Of a DNA stretch of 64,000 bases, positions 1 to 9,953 are shown in pieces. The stretch comes from Qingshengfaniella alkalisoli (lineage in GTDB: Bacteria; Pseudomonadota; Alphaproteobacteria; Rhodobacterales; Rhodobacteraceae), in the NCBI RefSeq assembly GCF_007855645.1, contig NZ_CP042261.1:538501-602500 (forward strand), read 5' to 3'. The notes under the pieces were generated by a model. That model worked only from the letters and a program-made list of their open reading frames with translations, searched no databases and had not been told where the DNA came from. The translations under genes were made by a program, and so were the position numbers. Each line of letters starts with the position of its first letter. Positions within the stretch are counted from its first letter, which is position 1.

Positions 1-575
1 CTTTTGGCATTGGCCCTGCTGGCACGGGGAAAACTTACCTGGCTGTGGCGGCGGGTGTGTCCATGTTCATAAATGGCAATGTCGAGAAGATCATTCTCAG
101 CCGACCTGCAGTTGAAGCTGGAGAGCGGCTTGGCTTCCTGCCCGGGGATATGAAGGACAAGGTCGACCCGTACATGCAGCCGCTTTACGATGCGCTGAAC
201 GATTTCCTTCCGGGCAAGCAGGTTGCCAAGCTCATGGAAGAGAAGAAGATCGAGATCGCACCGCTTGCCTTCATGCGTGGTCGGACGCTTTCGAACGCGT
301 TTGTCGTGCTGGATGAGGCCCAGAACGCCACTACCATGCAGATGAAGATGTTCCTGACCCGTTTGGGCGAGGGATCACGCATGGTGATCACGGGCGACCG
401 CAGCCAGGTCGACTTGCCGCGCGGCGTCAAGAGCGGCTTGCGTGACGCCGAAAGTCTGCTGAAACAGATCAAAGGCATCTCGTTTTCTTATTTCACGGCG
501 GCCGATGTCGTAAGGCACCCCCTTGTCGCGAGGATCATCGAGGCCTATGACGCCGCAGATGGGCAAGCTGACTGA
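1..575 (+). CDS. phoH: PhoH-family ATPase (5' truncated)
   Basis: Partial gene whose 5' end lies before the window; the reading frame is open from position 3. The first visible residues contain a Walker A motif, GPAGTGKT, and about 100 residues later a Walker B-like LDEAQN followed by [10 protein letters not shown], the signature of the PhoH/YbeZ P-loop NTPase family. These proteins act with the endoribonuclease YbeY in rRNA maturation and RNA metabolism (family knowledge). The next gene is ybeY, whose start lies inside the phoH 3' end, so the two are probably translationally coupled. The visible part is about 190 residues, roughly the C-terminal half to two thirds of a typical PhoH protein. 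Confidence 0.93.
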   Translation, partial: FGIGPAGTGKTYLAVAAGVSMFINGNVEKIILSRPAVEAGERLGFLPGDMKDKVDPYMQPLYDALNDFLPGKQVAKLMEEKKIEIAPLAFMRGRTLSNAFVVLDEAQNATTMQMKMFLTRLGEGSRMVITGDRSQVDLPRGVKSGLRDAESLLKQIKGISFSYFTAADVVRHPLVARIIEAYDAADGQAD

Positions 576-1062
576 CGTCGAAATCGAATATGCTGCGTGG
601 CGGGATTATGACCTTGCGGGTCTGGCGGAGATGGCTGCCCGGGCGGTTCTTGGTTATCTGAACCTGAATACCGAGGAATTTTCCGTAAGTGTTCTGGGTT
701 GCAATGATGAACGTATCCGGGAACTGAACGCGGGCTTTCGTGAAAAGGACAAGGCAACGAATGTCTTGTCCTGGCCATCCGCCGAGCGCGGGGCAGACGA
801 AGTCGGAGGCGATCCTCTGCCGCCCGAAACCGATTTCCCGGGCGAGCCTTGCGAGTTGGGCGACATCGCCATATCCCTCGACACCTGTCTGCGTGAAGCG
901 GCTGCAGGTGGATTGCCTGCAAGAGATCACATTTGTCATCTTCTTGTGCATGGCGTGTTGCATCTTCTGGGGTATGATCACGAAAATGACGCGGATGCTC
1001 ACCTTATGGAAAGTATTGAGATTGCAATACTTGCAAAATTGGGCATCCCCGACCCATATTGA
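547..1062 (+). CDS. ybeY: Endoribonuclease YbeY (rRNA maturation factor)
   Basis: Single-strand-specific metallo-endoribonuclease for 16S rRNA 3' processing and ribosome quality control (family knowledge). The sequence ends with the diagnostic zinc motif [11 protein letters not shown], three histidines near residues 135, 139 and 145, about 25 residues before the C-terminus. The length (about 171 aa) fits the family. The start is ambiguous: ATG at 547 overlaps phoH by 29 nt and ATG at 559 overlaps it by 17 nt. A longer frame opening at 523 lies deep within phoH and is unlikely. It sits in the conserved phoH-ybeY-corC-lnt cluster. Confidence 0.93.
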   Translation: MTPQMGKLTDVEIEYAAWRDYDLAGLAEMAARAVLGYLNLNTEEFSVSVLGCNDERIRELNAGFREKDKATNVLSWPSAERGADEVGGDPLPPETDFPGEPCELGDIAISLDTCLREAAAGGLPARDHICHLLVHGVLHLLGYDHENDADAHLMESIEIAILAKLGIPDPY

Positions 1063-1092
1063 CGGGGCGACGCAAGAAGTCGTGACTATGGA

Positions 1093-1989
1093 ATGAGGAC
1101 AATGAACGACGCCGAAGGGTCGTCTAGTGCAGCGCATAGCGCGCTGGCTAACGAAGAAGAAAGACAAACCGGATTCATGGAACGGCTGTTTAATTGGTCC
1201 GGCGGAAAACCCGATAGCGATTCCGACGAGGGCGAACAGCAAGACGCGACTGATACACGTGTTTTTGCTGTACCGGGTCTGGGTAATCTCAGAAAAATGC
1301 GTGTGGAAGATGTTGCCGTGCCAAAGGGCGATATCGTTGCCGTGCCGGTCGAGACGACGCTGGAAGAACTGGTGGCGGAGTTCCGCGAAAACGGGTTCAC
1401 GCGTCTGCCTGTCTATGAGGGCACACTGGATATGCCGCTGGGTATGGTCCACCTGAAGGATGTGGCGTTGAAATATGGCTTCAACGGTGGCGGGAAGGAA
1501 TTCGATCTTCGGTCACTTCTGCGCCCGCTCCTTTATGCCCCTCCTTCGATGACGCTGGCCGTGCTCATGCAGAAGATGCAGTCGCAGCGCATGCATATGG
1601 CGCTGGTGATTGATGAATACGGTGGCACCGATGGGCTTGTTACGATCGAGGATCTGATTGAGCAGGTCGTGGGTGAAATCGAAGACGAACACGACGTGGA
1701 TGAGGATGTTCTCTGGACGCGTGAAGGGACCAATAGCTGTATCGCGCTGGCCAAGACGCCGGTTGAAGACTTCGAAAAGGAATTCGGCGTCTCCTTTGAC
1801 GGGCTGGACGTGGAGGAGGATATCGACACGCTTGGCGGACTCGTTTTCCTGCTGTCGGGCCATGTTCCAACGCGCGGCGAGGTTGTGCGACATGACAACG
1901 GCACCGAGTTCGAGGTGATTGACGCAGACCCACGCCGTATCAAGCGTCTTCGGGTCAGGCTGGCCACCGACAGCACGAATGCCAACTGA
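1093..1989 (+). CDS. CBS-domain CorC/HlyC-like protein
   Basis: Roughly 298 aa protein of the CorC/HlyC family: a pair of CBS domains (about residues 65-190, including LPVYEGTLD and IDEYGGTDGLVTIEDL, a hallmark of the family) and a C-terminal CorC/HlyC transporter-associated domain (about 205-290, with DTLGGLVF). There is no DUF21 membrane region, so it is the soluble CorC type. It is often annotated as a Mg/Co efflux accessory factor or hemolysin-like protein; the actual role here is not shown by the sequence. ATG at 1102 is an alternative start, three nt after a GAGG. The gene end overlaps the start of lnt by 11 nt, suggesting translational coupling. Confidence 0.9.
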   Translation: MRTMNDAEGSSSAAHSALANEEERQTGFMERLFNWSGGKPDSDSDEGEQQDATDTRVFAVPGLGNLRKMRVEDVAVPKGDIVAVPVETTLEELVAEFRENGFTRLPVYEGTLDMPLGMVHLKDVALKYGFNGGGKEFDLRSLLRPLLYAPPSMTLAVLMQKMQSQRMHMALVIDEYGGTDGLVTIEDLIEQVVGEIEDEHDVDEDVLWTREGTNSCIALAKTPVEDFEKEFGVSFDGLDVEEDIDTLGGLVFLLSGHVPTRGEVVRHDNGTEFEVIDADPRRIKRLRVRLATDSTNAN

Positions 1990-3529
1990 CGCGACCGTGA
2001 GGCTTGGAGACGCGTTGAAATCTGTCCGTAGGCGTATGCTGGCGGGCGCGTTTTCGGGTGCGGTCGCAGCGTTGGGGCACGCGCCCTTCTCCGTCCCCCT
2101 CGCGACCGTCATTGCGCTGGCTTGTGCTGTCGCGTTGCTTGCGCGGGCTGACGACCTTAGGTCGGCTGCATGGTTGGGGTGGGCGACTGGCTGCGGTTAC
2201 TTCGGTGTCGCGCTGCATTGGATTATCGAGCCCTTCCTCGTCGATGTCGCTCGCCACGGCTGGATGGCGCCCTTCGCCTTGGTATTCATGTCCGGTGGTC
2301 TTGCGCTGTTCTGGGCAGGTGCGTTTGCGACAGCACGCTGGCTGGCGGGATCTTCGGGCAGTGCCTTACGCCTCGCGCTTTCGCCAGCAGTTTGCCTTGC
2401 GGCAGCTGAAACCGCGCGCTCTTTCGTTCTAACAGGGTTTCCCTGGGCGCTGCCAGCATATGTCTGGACTGAAACCTCGCTCCGGCTGCTCGTGGCGTGG
2501 ATCGGTCCATTTGGGCTGACCTTCGCGACGCTGGCTGTTGTGTCTGCCTTGTCCCTTTCATTGATTGGCACGCGGCACATGTGGCGGCTCGTGGCGGCGG
2601 GCTTCGCGATGGCACTGCTTTTTGCGGCCTATGGTTGGACCTCAGTTCTCGAAAGGACGATGCAAACCAATCCCAGCGGGAAGACGGTTCGCATCGTGCA
2701 GCCCAATGAACCTCAGAACGAGAAATGGCTGCCGGAGAACGTCCAGCGGTTCTGGCTGCGCAAACTGGAGCTGACCGAGGGTGACGGGCCGGTGGATCTG
2801 GTGATATGGCCCGAAGTATCTTTGCCATATCTGTTGGAGCGCGACGAGGGCGGGCTCTCTCAGATCGGCCAAGCCGCTGGGGGGGCGGCGGTGATCCTCG
2901 GTGCGCAGAGGCTTGATGGGAACGATCGGCTGTTGAACAGCTTGGTGATGCTCGATCACGACGGTGAACCGGTGCATATCTATGACAAGCAACACCTCGT
3001 ACCGTTTGGCGAATACTTTCCAGGTGGTGAACTCGCCCGGCGTCTGGGGTTGGAAGGGCTTGCGACGAATGTGCTTGGAGGTTTCTCCGCCGGAGTGGGG
3101 CCACGGCTGCGCGATGCATCAAAGATGGGCTTGGGCAGCTATGTCCCGATGATCTGCTACGAGACGATTTTTCCGCGCTACGCGAGATCAGATGAAGGCC
3201 GCGCGGATTGGCTCGTGCAACTGACCAATGACGCTTGGTTCGGAAATTTCGCGGGTCCGCAACAACATCTTCAGCAGGCACGGATGCGTGCGATCGAGCA
3301 GGGATTACCCCTTATACGCGCGGCGAATACGGGGATTTCCGCCCTGATTGATCCGCAAGGGCGTATCGTTGCGCGTCTGGATCTGAATGAAACGGGTGCA
3401 CTGGAGGCTGGACTGCCTGCGTCCTCCGGCCCCACGTTCTATGCTCGGGTGGGGGATTGGCCTGTTTGGGGCTTGATGCTGCTGTGTCTGTCGGGCCTGG
3501 CGCTAACCCGCGAACGCTTTGGTCATTGA
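1979..3529 (+). CDS. lnt: Apolipoprotein N-acyltransferase
   Basis: Inner-membrane enzyme that adds the third acyl chain to the N-terminal cysteine of lipoproteins. The 516 aa protein has several N-terminal hydrophobic segments and a C-terminal nitrilase domain. The expected catalytic triad is visible: Glu279 in VIWPEVSLP, Lys337 in [13 protein letters not shown] and Cys393 in MICYETIFP, followed by a last membrane segment. The ATG at 1979 is preferred because it gives a short overlap with the corC stop and removes an unlikely N-terminal extension that could begin at 1919. It is the last gene of the phoH-ybeY-corC-lnt cluster. Confidence 0.95.
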   Translation: MPTDATVRLGDALKSVRRRMLAGAFSGAVAALGHAPFSVPLATVIALACAVALLARADDLRSAAWLGWATGCGYFGVALHWIIEPFLVDVARHGWMAPFALVFMSGGLALFWAGAFATARWLAGSSGSALRLALSPAVCLAAAETARSFVLTGFPWALPAYVWTETSLRLLVAWIGPFGLTFATLAVVSALSLSLIGTRHMWRLVAAGFAMALLFAAYGWTSVLERTMQTNPSGKTVRIVQPNEPQNEKWLPENVQRFWLRKLELTEGDGPVDLVIWPEVSLPYLLERDEGGLSQIGQAAGGAAVILGAQRLDGNDRLLNSLVMLDHDGEPVHIYDKQHLVPFGEYFPGGELARRLGLEGLATNVLGGFSAGVGPRLRDASKMGLGSYVPMICYETIFPRYARSDEGRADWLVQLTNDAWFGNFAGPQQHLQQARMRAIEQGLPLIRAANTGISALIDPQGRIVARLDLNETGALEAGLPASSGPTFYARVGDWPVWGLMLLCLSGLALTRERFGH

Positions 3530-3564
3530 TCTTTATCCCCATTGCAGGTAGCTCGTGTCGATGG

Positions 3565-3612
3565 GCTGTCACAACGGCTTCCTGGCGTGGCAGCAAAACA
3601 TTCAATGGAGCA
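3565..3612 (+). promoter_or_regulatory. SAM/SAH riboswitch upstream of metK
   Basis: The 92 nt between lnt and metK hold a match to the SAM/SAH riboswitch core. An 8-bp stem pairs 3565-3572 with 3587-3594 (one G-U). Its loop carries AACGGCTTCCTGGC, and after an A-rich linker comes CAATGGAGCA (3603-3612). The GGAG at 3607-3610 is the likely Shine-Dalgarno of metK (11 nt before ATG 3622) and can pair with CTTCC (3578-3582) in the loop to form the known H-type pseudoknot. Ligand binding would therefore hide the ribosome binding site. This class is described upstream of metK in Rhodobacterales. The sequence match is seen directly; regulation is inferred from the class. Confidence 0.93.
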
Positions 3613-3621
3613 CCCCCTGTT

Positions 3622-4803
3622 ATGGCGCGTAAGAACTACGCCTTTACGTCCGAGTCGGTGTCGGAAGGTCATCCCGACAAAGTTTGCGACCGGATCTCCG
3701 ATGCGATTCTCGATGCTTTTCTGGAAGCTGATCCCGAGGCCCGCGTTGCCTGTGAAACCTTTGCGACGACCAATCGCGTGATCATCGGCGGCGAGGTCGG
3801 GATCAACGATCCGAAGCTGCTTGAGGAAACGACCGCCAGGGTCGAAGACATCACGCGCAGCTGTATTCGCGACATCGGCTATGAGCAGGACAAATTCCAC
3901 TGGAACACGGTGAATATCGACAACTTCCTGCACGAACAGTCCAACCACATCTGGCAGGGTGTTGGCGGGACGGAAAACCGAGAAGAGGGCGCGGGCGATC
4001 AAGGGATCATGTTCGGCTATGCTGTCAACGAGACACCGGAACTGATGCCAGCCCCGATCTGTTACGCCCATGCGGTTCTGAAACGGCTTGCCGAGGCCCG
4101 CAAGGGCGGCGAGGCGAGGGTTTTGGGACCGGACGCCAAATCGCAATTGACCGTGCGCTACGAAAACGGGGCGCCTGTTGAGGTCAGTTCCATCGTTCTG
4201 TCCACTCAGCATCTCGACGAGACGCTGGAATCAAACGATGTGCGGGCGATTGTCGAGCCCTATGTGCGCGAAGAACTGCCCGATGGTTGGATCACCGACA
4301 AGACGGAATGGTGGGTCAATCCAACGGGGAAGTTCGTGATTGGTGGTCCGGACGGCGACGCCGGACTGACCGGCCGCAAGATCATCGTGGATACCTATGG
4401 GGGATCGGCACCGCATGGTGGAGGTGCGTTTTCCGGAAAGGATCCGACCAAGGTGGACCGTTCGGCTGCCTACGCCGCACGGTATCTGGCGAAGAACGTG
4501 GTCGCGTCCGGACTGGCGCATCGCTGCACGATCCAGCTTAGCTATGCGATTGGTGTGGCTAAACCGCTGTCGATTTATGCCGATACGCATGGCACGGGCG
4601 AGGTGGACGAGGCACGGATCGAGCAGGCGGTCGCGCAGGTTATGGACCTGACACCCAAAGGTATTCGTACCCATCTGGGACTGAACAGACCGATTTTTGA
4701 ACGCACCGCCGCTTATGGTCATTTCGGACGCGTCCCTGAAGCGGATGGCGGCTTCAGCTGGGAGCGTACCGATCTGACCGAGGCGCTACGCAAGGCGGTC
4801 TAG
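3622..4803 (+). CDS. metK: S-adenosylmethionine synthetase
   Basis: Makes S-adenosylmethionine from methionine and ATP; cytosolic. The 393 aa protein shows [13 protein letters not shown] near the N-terminus, [12 protein letters not shown] in the middle and [16 protein letters not shown] later, all MetK signatures. An in-frame extension back to 3457 runs through lnt and the riboswitch, so the start is ATG 3622. Its Shine-Dalgarno is part of the SAM/SAH riboswitch pseudoknot, implying feedback control of translation by SAM/SAH. A 9-bp stem-loop without a U tract follows the stop codon. Confidence 0.97.
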   Translation: MARKNYAFTSESVSEGHPDKVCDRISDAILDAFLEADPEARVACETFATTNRVIIGGEVGINDPKLLEETTARVEDITRSCIRDIGYEQDKFHWNTVNIDNFLHEQSNHIWQGVGGTENREEGAGDQGIMFGYAVNETPELMPAPICYAHAVLKRLAEARKGGEARVLGPDAKSQLTVRYENGAPVEVSSIVLSTQHLDETLESNDVRAIVEPYVREELPDGWITDKTEWWVNPTGKFVIGGPDGDAGLTGRKIIVDTYGGSAPHGGGAFSGKDPTKVDRSAAYAARYLAKNVVASGLAHRCTIQLSYAIGVAKPLSIYADTHGTGEVDEARIEQAVAQVMDLTPKGIRTHLGLNRPIFERTAAYGHFGRVPEADGGFSWERTDLTEALRKAV

Positions 4804-4812
4804 CGCAACTTT

Positions 4813-4835
4813 CCTGTCGGCATGACGCCGGCAGG
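4813..4835 (+). other. Stem-loop after metK
   Basis: The arms CCTGTCGGC (4813-4821) and GCCGGCAGG (4827-4835) pair over 9 bp (one G-T) around the loop ATGAC, nine nt after the metK stop. There is no adjacent T tract, so it may stabilise the mRNA end or act as a Rho-independent-like pause rather than a full terminator. Confidence 0.45.
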
Positions 4836-4882
4836 TGAAACAGCCCTTGACCTTTTCGGGTTGTCCTTTCATCCAGCGTTGC

Positions 4883-5599
4883 ATGACTGAACGGACAGCC
4901 CCCACTGGCGCCCCGTGGCGCAATTTCTATGGTAGGCGCAAGGGCAAGGGCCTTCGCGACAGCCAGCGGGAATATCTCGACGAAGATCTGATAACCCTGT
5001 CGCCCGGACCCGTGGGATGGGACGTGAACCCCGACCGAACCGCTTTGGACTTGACCAAGTTGTTCGCGGACAAACCTGTTTGGCTGGAAATCGGTTTCGG
5101 CGGTGGCGAGCATATGGTTCACCAGGCCGCGAACAACCCCGACATCGGCATCATCGGCTGCGAACCCTATATCAATGGCGTCGCGATGCTGCTGGGCAAG
5201 ATCCGACAGGCAGCCGTGGAAAACCTTGCTGTCCACCCCGGTGATGTGCGCGACTTGTTGGATGTGTTGCCAGATGGCAGCCTGTCCCGTGCCTTCCTGC
5301 TTTACCCCGATCCGTGGCCCAAGAAGCGCCATCATCGCCGTCGTTTCGTGACCCCCGAGTTCCTGGACCCGTTGGCGCGCAAGCTCAGGGCGGGCGCGAT
5401 CTTCCGTGTGGCGACCGACATCCCCGACTATGTTCGCCAGACACTTGAGCAGATGATGTCGCGTCCGGATTTCGAGTGGCTGGCTGAAGGCCCCTATGAC
5501 TGGCGCGAGCCATGGGGAGATTGGATTTCCACCCGATATGAGCAAAAGGCGCTCCGCGAAGGGCGGGTGCCGCATTATCTGACTTTCCGCAAGCTTTGA
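4883..5599 (+). CDS. trmB: tRNA (guanine-N7)-methyltransferase
   Basis: Forms m7G46 in the variable loop of tRNAs using SAM. The SAM-binding motif [10 protein letters not shown] and the TrmB signature [15 protein letters not shown] are present, as is a C-terminal [13 protein letters not shown] segment. Length 238 aa from ATG 4883; an in-frame extension to 4835 would overlap the metK downstream hairpin and is less likely. The gene lies just downstream of metK, as in many Rhodobacterales, and 29 nt upstream of aroA. Confidence 0.95.
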   Translation: MTERTAPTGAPWRNFYGRRKGKGLRDSQREYLDEDLITLSPGPVGWDVNPDRTALDLTKLFADKPVWLEIGFGGGEHMVHQAANNPDIGIIGCEPYINGVAMLLGKIRQAAVENLAVHPGDVRDLLDVLPDGSLSRAFLLYPDPWPKKRHHRRRFVTPEFLDPLARKLRAGAIFRVATDIPDYVRQTLEQMMSRPDFEWLAEGPYDWREPWGDWISTRYEQKALREGRVPHYLTFRKL

Positions 5600-5628
5600 C
5601 GCTCGCGCCAAAATTCGAGGAACCGCCG

Positions 5629-6978
5629 ATGTCATCACACGGACCCGCCCGCCCGTTGACCGCCAAACGCTCTGGCCCGCTGAAAGGTGAAGCGCATGTG
5701 CCGGGCGACAAATCGATTTCGCATCGGTCACTGATCCTTGGGGCACTTTCCGTGGGCACGACCGAGATCACGGGGCTTCTGGAAGGGCAGGATGTTCTGG
5801 ATACGGCCAAGGCGATGCGGGCTTTTGGCGCAACCGTCACGCGTTCGGATGATGGCGTGTGGACGGTCCAAGGCGTCGGCGTCGGTGGCTTTGCGGAGCC
5901 TGAGAACGTGATCGACTGTGGTAATTCCGGAACTGGCGTCCGGCTGATCATGGGTGCCATGTCGACCAGCCCGATCACGGCGACTTTCACGGGTGATGCG
6001 TCGCTGAACGGTCGCCCGATGGGCCGGATCACCGATCCTATTTCGCTTTTCGGCGCGCAGTCCTATGGACGACAGGGAGGGCGCCTGCCGATGACGATCG
6101 TGGGGGCGGCAGAACCCGTTCCCGTGCGCTACGCGGTTCCCATGCCTTCGGCACAGGTTAAGTCGGCGGTATTGTTCGCGGGTCTGAACGCGCCGGGGCA
6201 GACAGTTGTGATCGAGAAAGAGGCGACACGCGACCATACCGAACGTATGTTGACCGGGTTCGGTGCACAGGTGTCGGCTGAGGAGACCTCCGAAGGGCGC
6301 GTGATTACCCTGCATGGACAACCGGAGTTGAAGCCGCAAACCATTGCTGTGCCACGTGACCCCAGCTCGGCCGCCTTTCCCGTGGCCGCGGCGTTGATCG
6401 TTGAAGGGTCAGACGTGCTCGTGCCAAATATCGGCCTGAACCCGACCCGTGCTGGCCTTTTTACAACGCTGCGTGAGATGGGTGCCGACCTGACATTCGA
6501 GAACGAGCGCCTTGAGGGTGGCGAGCCCGTCGCGGATCTGCGCGTGCGGTTCTCGACACTGAAAGGCATCGAGGTGCCGCCGGAACGCGCACCCAGTATG
6601 ATCGACGAATACCCGATCCTGTCGGTGGTCGCGGCGAACGCGGAAGGCAAAACCGTCATGCGCGGTGTCAAGGAGTTGCGTGTCAAGGAAAGCGACCGGA
6701 TCGACGCAATGGCGCGAGGGCTGGAAGCTTGCGGTGTCACGATCGAAGAAGACGAGGACACGTTGATCGTTCACGGCATGGGGCCGGGTGGCGTGCCGGG
6801 TGGCGCAACCACAGAAGCACGATTGGATCACCGCATCGCCATGTCGTTCCTGTGCCTCGGGATGGCTGCGAAGAACCCCGTGAAAGTAGATGACGTGGGA
6901 CCGATTGCCACGTCTTTCCCTATCTTCGAGACACTGATGGGGGATCTGGGTGCCCAGTTCCAGCGGGATAACGCATGA
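5629..6978 (+). CDS. aroA: 3-phosphoshikimate 1-carboxyvinyltransferase (EPSP synthase)
   Basis: Sixth step of the shikimate pathway: transfers enolpyruvyl from PEP to shikimate-3-phosphate. The 449 aa protein has [11 protein letters not shown] near residue 26, [12 protein letters not shown] near residue 100 and DEYPILSV in the C-terminal half. The start at ATG 5629 has a GAGGA about 7 nt upstream; the frame extends to a TTG at 5596 overlapping the trmB stop, which is unlikely. It overlaps cmk by 4 nt (ATGA), a translational-coupling arrangement. The loop residue just after GNSG is Thr (GNSGTG) rather than the common Ala; residues of this position vary among class II enzymes. Confidence 0.96.
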   Translation: MSSHGPARPLTAKRSGPLKGEAHVPGDKSISHRSLILGALSVGTTEITGLLEGQDVLDTAKAMRAFGATVTRSDDGVWTVQGVGVGGFAEPENVIDCGNSGTGVRLIMGAMSTSPITATFTGDASLNGRPMGRITDPISLFGAQSYGRQGGRLPMTIVGAAEPVPVRYAVPMPSAQVKSAVLFAGLNAPGQTVVIEKEATRDHTERMLTGFGAQVSAEETSEGRVITLHGQPELKPQTIAVPRDPSSAAFPVAAALIVEGSDVLVPNIGLNPTRAGLFTTLREMGADLTFENERLEGGEPVADLRVRFSTLKGIEVPPERAPSMIDEYPILSVVAANAEGKTVMRGVKELRVKESDRIDAMARGLEACGVTIEEDEDTLIVHGMGPGGVPGGATTEARLDHRIAMSFLCLGMAAKNPVKVDDVGPIATSFPIFETLMGDLGAQFQRDNA

Positions 6979-7595
6979 TTTTTACCGTTGCGATAGACGG
7001 ACCTGCGGCGGCAGGTAAGGGAACCATCGCCAAGGCGTTGGCCGCGCATTTTGGGTTCGCGCATCTGGATACCGGCTTGCTTTACCGCGCGACGGGTCGT
7101 CGGGTGATGGATGGAGAGGCCCCGGTTGCCGCCGCTGAAAACCTCGCGGCGGATGATCTTGCGCGCACCGATCTGCGGACTGGCGACGTCGGGAAGGCTG
7201 CGTCCGAGGTCGCGGCGGTTCCAGAGGTTCGTGCTGCGCTTTTGCAGTTCCAGAAGGCCTTTGCCCGCCGCGAAGGCGGTGCAGTACTGGACGGTCGTGA
7301 TATTGGAACGGTGATCTGTCCGAAGGCCGAAGTAAAGTTGTTTGTGACAGCATCGGATGAGCGCCGCGCCCAACGACGGCATCGGGAACTGGTTCAGGCT
7401 GATCCATCACTGACTGTGGATCAGGTTTTGGCTGACCTGAAAGAACGTGACGCTCGTGATGCGGCTCGTGACGCCGCGCCGATGAAGGCGGCAGACGATG
7501 CACTCTTGCTTGACACGACAGATTTAGCTATAGACGCCGCTGTCGCACAGGCGGTCGAAGCTGTGGGCAAGGCGCTGGAGCAGGGTCGGGGATAA
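6975..7595 (+). CDS. cmk: Cytidylate kinase
   Basis: Phosphorylates CMP/dCMP to the diphosphates using ATP. The 206 aa protein begins with a P-loop GPAAAGKGT at residues 9-17 and has the DGRDIGTV motif and an [12 protein letters not shown] lid region typical of CMP kinases. It starts within the aroA stop (ATGA overlap) and precedes rpsA, the widely conserved aroA-cmk-rpsA order. Confidence 0.95.
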   Translation: MIFTVAIDGPAAAGKGTIAKALAAHFGFAHLDTGLLYRATGRRVMDGEAPVAAAENLAADDLARTDLRTGDVGKAASEVAAVPEVRAALLQFQKAFARREGGAVLDGRDIGTVICPKAEVKLFVTASDERRAQRRHRELVQADPSLTVDQVLADLKERDARDAARDAAPMKAADDALLLDTTDLAIDAAVAQAVEAVGKALEQGRG

Positions 7596-7715
7596 CCACC
7601 GGCCCTTGTTTGTTTGTTGCACTGTTCCCATATCGCCCGATCAGACCAATCGTTTAAGACCGGCGGAGACAACCGCCCGGCCAGCATATAGAAACCGAAG
7701 GAAACTGAAGACCTG

Positions 7716-9395
7716 ATGGCTCAGAACACATCTATGGAGGAATTCGAAGCCCTCCTGAACGAAAGCTTCGAACTTGAGACGCCGGAAGAAGGTTCCGTTG
7801 TCAAAGGCCGCGTCATCGCCGTAGAGGCAGGACAGGCCATCATCGACGTAGGCTACAAGATGGAAGGCCGCGTTGATCTTAAAGAATTCGCAAATCCCGG
7901 CGAAGCCCCTGAAATCGAAGTTGGCGACGAGGTGGAAGTCTACCTGCGTCAGGTCGAAAACGCGCGTGGCGAGGCTGTCATCAGCCGTGAAATGGCCCGC
8001 CGTGAGGCAGCCTGGGATCGTCTGGAAAAGGCATATGCCGACGAGCAACGCGTCGAAGGCGCGATCTTCGGTCGTGTCAAAGGCGGTTTCACCGTCGATC
8101 TGGGTGGTGCCGTGGCGTTCCTGCCGGGTTCCCAGGTCGATGTGCGCCCTGTGCGCGACGCCGGCCCGCTGATGGGTCTGAAGCAGCCGTTCCAGATCCT
8201 GAAAATGGACCGCCGCCGTGGCAACATCGTTGTATCGCGTCGTGCGATCCTCGAAGAATCGCGTGCCGAACAGCGTGCTGAAGTCATCGCCAAGCTGTCC
8301 GAAGGCGACGCAGTTGACGGTGTCGTCAAGAACATCACCGAATACGGCGCATTCGTCGATCTCGGCGGTGTTGACGGCCTGCTGCACGTCACCGACATGG
8401 CATGGCGCCGTGTGAACCACCCGTCCGAGATCCTGTCGATCGGCGAAACCGTCAAGGTTCAGGTCATCAAGATCAACAAGGAAACGCACCGCATCAGCCT
8501 CGGCATGAAGCAGCTGCAGGACGATCCTTGGGATTCGGTCGAAGCCAAGTTCCCGCTGGAATCGGTCCACACAGGCCGCGTCACGAACATCACCGACTAT
8601 GGTGCGTTCGTCGAACTGGAGCCGGGCGTCGAAGGTCTGGTCCACGTCTCCGAGATGTCCTGGACGAAGAAGAACGTCCATCCCGGCAAGATCGTTTCGA
8701 CCTCTCAGGAAGTCGAAGTCATGGTTCTGGAAATCGACACAGCGAAACGCCGCGTCAGCCTTGGTCTGAAGCAGACCATGCGCAACCCGTGGGAGCTGTT
8801 CGAAGAAAAGCATCCTGTTGGTTCGACCGTCGAAGGCGAAGTCAAGAACATCACCGAGTTCGGTCTGTTCATCGGTCTCGACGACGATATCGATGGCATG
8901 GTTCACCTGTCCGACCTGACATGGGAAGGCCGTGGCGAAGATGTGATCGGCGACTACCACAAGGGCGACGTTGTCAAAGCTCTGGTCACCGAAATCGACA
9001 CCGACAAGGAACGCATCTCGCTGTCCATCAAGGCACTTGGCGATGATCCGTTCCAGGAAGCTGTGTCCGGCGTCAAGCGTGGCTCCATCATCACTGTCGA
9101 AGTCACGGCGATCGAAGATGGCGGCATCGAGGTCGAGTATGAGGGTATGAAATCCTTCATCCGCCGTTCCGATCTGTCCCGTGATCGTGCTGAACAGCGC
9201 CCCGAGCGTTTCGGTGTAGGCGACAAGGTTGACGTCCGCGTGACCAATGTGGATTCCAAAACTCGCCGTCTGGGTCTGTCGATCAAGGCGCGCGAAATCG
9301 CCGAGGAAAAAGAAGCCGTCGAACAGTACGGTTCTTCCGACAGCGGCGCGTCGCTGGGCGACATTCTGGGTGCAGCGCTCAAGGGCGACAACTGA
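7716..9395 (+). CDS. rpsA: 30S ribosomal protein S1
   Basis: mRNA-binding ribosomal protein needed for initiation on most mRNAs. The 559 aa protein contains about six S1 RNA-binding repeats; three are easily seen from related segments beginning NITEYGAFVDLGG, NITDYGAFVELEPG and NITEFGLFIGLDDD. It starts at ATG 7716, 120 nt after cmk. That leader contains a short GGCGG/CCGCC hairpin (about 7661-7678) and no obvious strong promoter. A clear intrinsic terminator follows at 9422-9454. Codon use is highly biased, as expected for a highly expressed gene. Confidence 0.98.
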   Translation: MAQNTSMEEFEALLNESFELETPEEGSVVKGRVIAVEAGQAIIDVGYKMEGRVDLKEFANPGEAPEIEVGDEVEVYLRQVENARGEAVISREMARREAAWDRLEKAYADEQRVEGAIFGRVKGGFTVDLGGAVAFLPGSQVDVRPVRDAGPLMGLKQPFQILKMDRRRGNIVVSRRAILEESRAEQRAEVIAKLSEGDAVDGVVKNITEYGAFVDLGGVDGLLHVTDMAWRRVNHPSEILSIGETVKVQVIKINKETHRISLGMKQLQDDPWDSVEAKFPLESVHTGRVTNITDYGAFVELEPGVEGLVHVSEMSWTKKNVHPGKIVSTSQEVEVMVLEIDTAKRRVSLGLKQTMRNPWELFEEKHPVGSTVEGEVKNITEFGLFIGLDDDIDGMVHLSDLTWEGRGEDVIGDYHKGDVVKALVTEIDTDKERISLSIKALGDDPFQEAVSGVKRGSIITVEVTAIEDGGIEVEYEGMKSFIRRSDLSRDRAEQRPERFGVGDKVDVRVTNVDSKTRRLGLSIKAREIAEEKEAVEQYGSSDSGASLGDILGAALKGDN

Positions 9396-9421
9396 TCCCA
9401 GTTGGAAATTATCGAAAGACA

Positions 9422-9454
9422 AGGCGTCGCTGGGAAACCTGCGGCGCCTTTTTA
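9422..9454 (+). terminator. Intrinsic terminator of rpsA
   Basis: A 9-bp stem AGGCGTCGC / GCGGCGCCT (9422-9430 with 9441-9449, one G-T pair) is followed directly by a T run, 27 nt after the rpsA stop. This is a standard Rho-independent terminator on the + strand. Confidence 0.9.
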
Positions 9455-9537
9455 CTTTACGAATCAGCATGCCCCGAGCAGCATTGCGTTCCCACTATCG
9501 TTTGCTTATTTAAGCCAAGACTGGCTCAGGGGTTGCA

Positions 9538-9552
9538 CAAATCAGTGATTTG
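9538..9552. promoter_or_regulatory. 15-bp palindrome upstream of ihfB
   Basis: CAAATCA-G-TGATTTG is a perfect odd palindrome in the 267-nt gap between rpsA and ihfB, about 110 nt before the ihfB start. It overlaps a TTGCAC hexamer (9533-9538) that could serve as a -35 element, though no good -10 follows. It may be a transcription-factor operator; the factor is unknown. Confidence 0.35.
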
Positions 9553-9662
9553 GCTTCATTTCTTGTGGATAGCGAATGGAAAACCCTTCGCACAGTTTGT
9601 GTTAGTCATGTAACTTAGTACCAGCCCACCAATAGCGGGATGGAGCCAAGGAGGTCGCAGAT

Positions 9663-9950
9663 ATGATCCGGTCCGAGCTAATCCAAAAGATTGCGGACGA
9701 GAATCCTCACCTCTATCAGCGTGATGTCGAACGGATCGTCAACACGATCTTCGAGGAGGTCATCGAAGCCATGGCACGAGGTGATCGCGTCGAGCTACGT
9801 GGTTTCGGCGCGTTCTCGGTCAAGAAGCGCGATGCGCGGACAGGTCGGAACCCGCGAACGGGTGAGTCGGTTGAAGTGGACGAAAAGCACGTACCGTTCT
9901 TCAAGACCGGTAAGCTGCTTCGCGACAGGCTGAACGGAAAAGCGGACTAG
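9663..9950 (+). CDS. ihfB: Integration host factor subunit beta
   Basis: Nucleoid-associated DNA-bending protein that works as a heterodimer with IhfA. The 95 aa protein has the HU/IHF fold signature [20 protein letters not shown], with the DNA-intercalating arm proline in RNPRTG. ATG 9663 is preceded by a strong AAGGAGG Shine-Dalgarno. Its position after rpsA and just before the lapA-like gene (3-nt gap) is the usual proteobacterial rpsA-ihfB-lapA order, which favours the beta subunit over HU or IhfA. Confidence 0.94.
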   Translation: MIRSELIQKIADENPHLYQRDVERIVNTIFEEVIEAMARGDRVELRGFGAFSVKKRDARTGRNPRTGESVEVDEKHVPFFKTGKLLRDRLNGKAD

Positions 9951-9953
9951 TCT

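Noticed and set aside
7641-9470. 609-residue open frame antisense to rpsA
   Set aside because: Mirror of strong codon bias in rpsA; no recognisable domain and no start signal.
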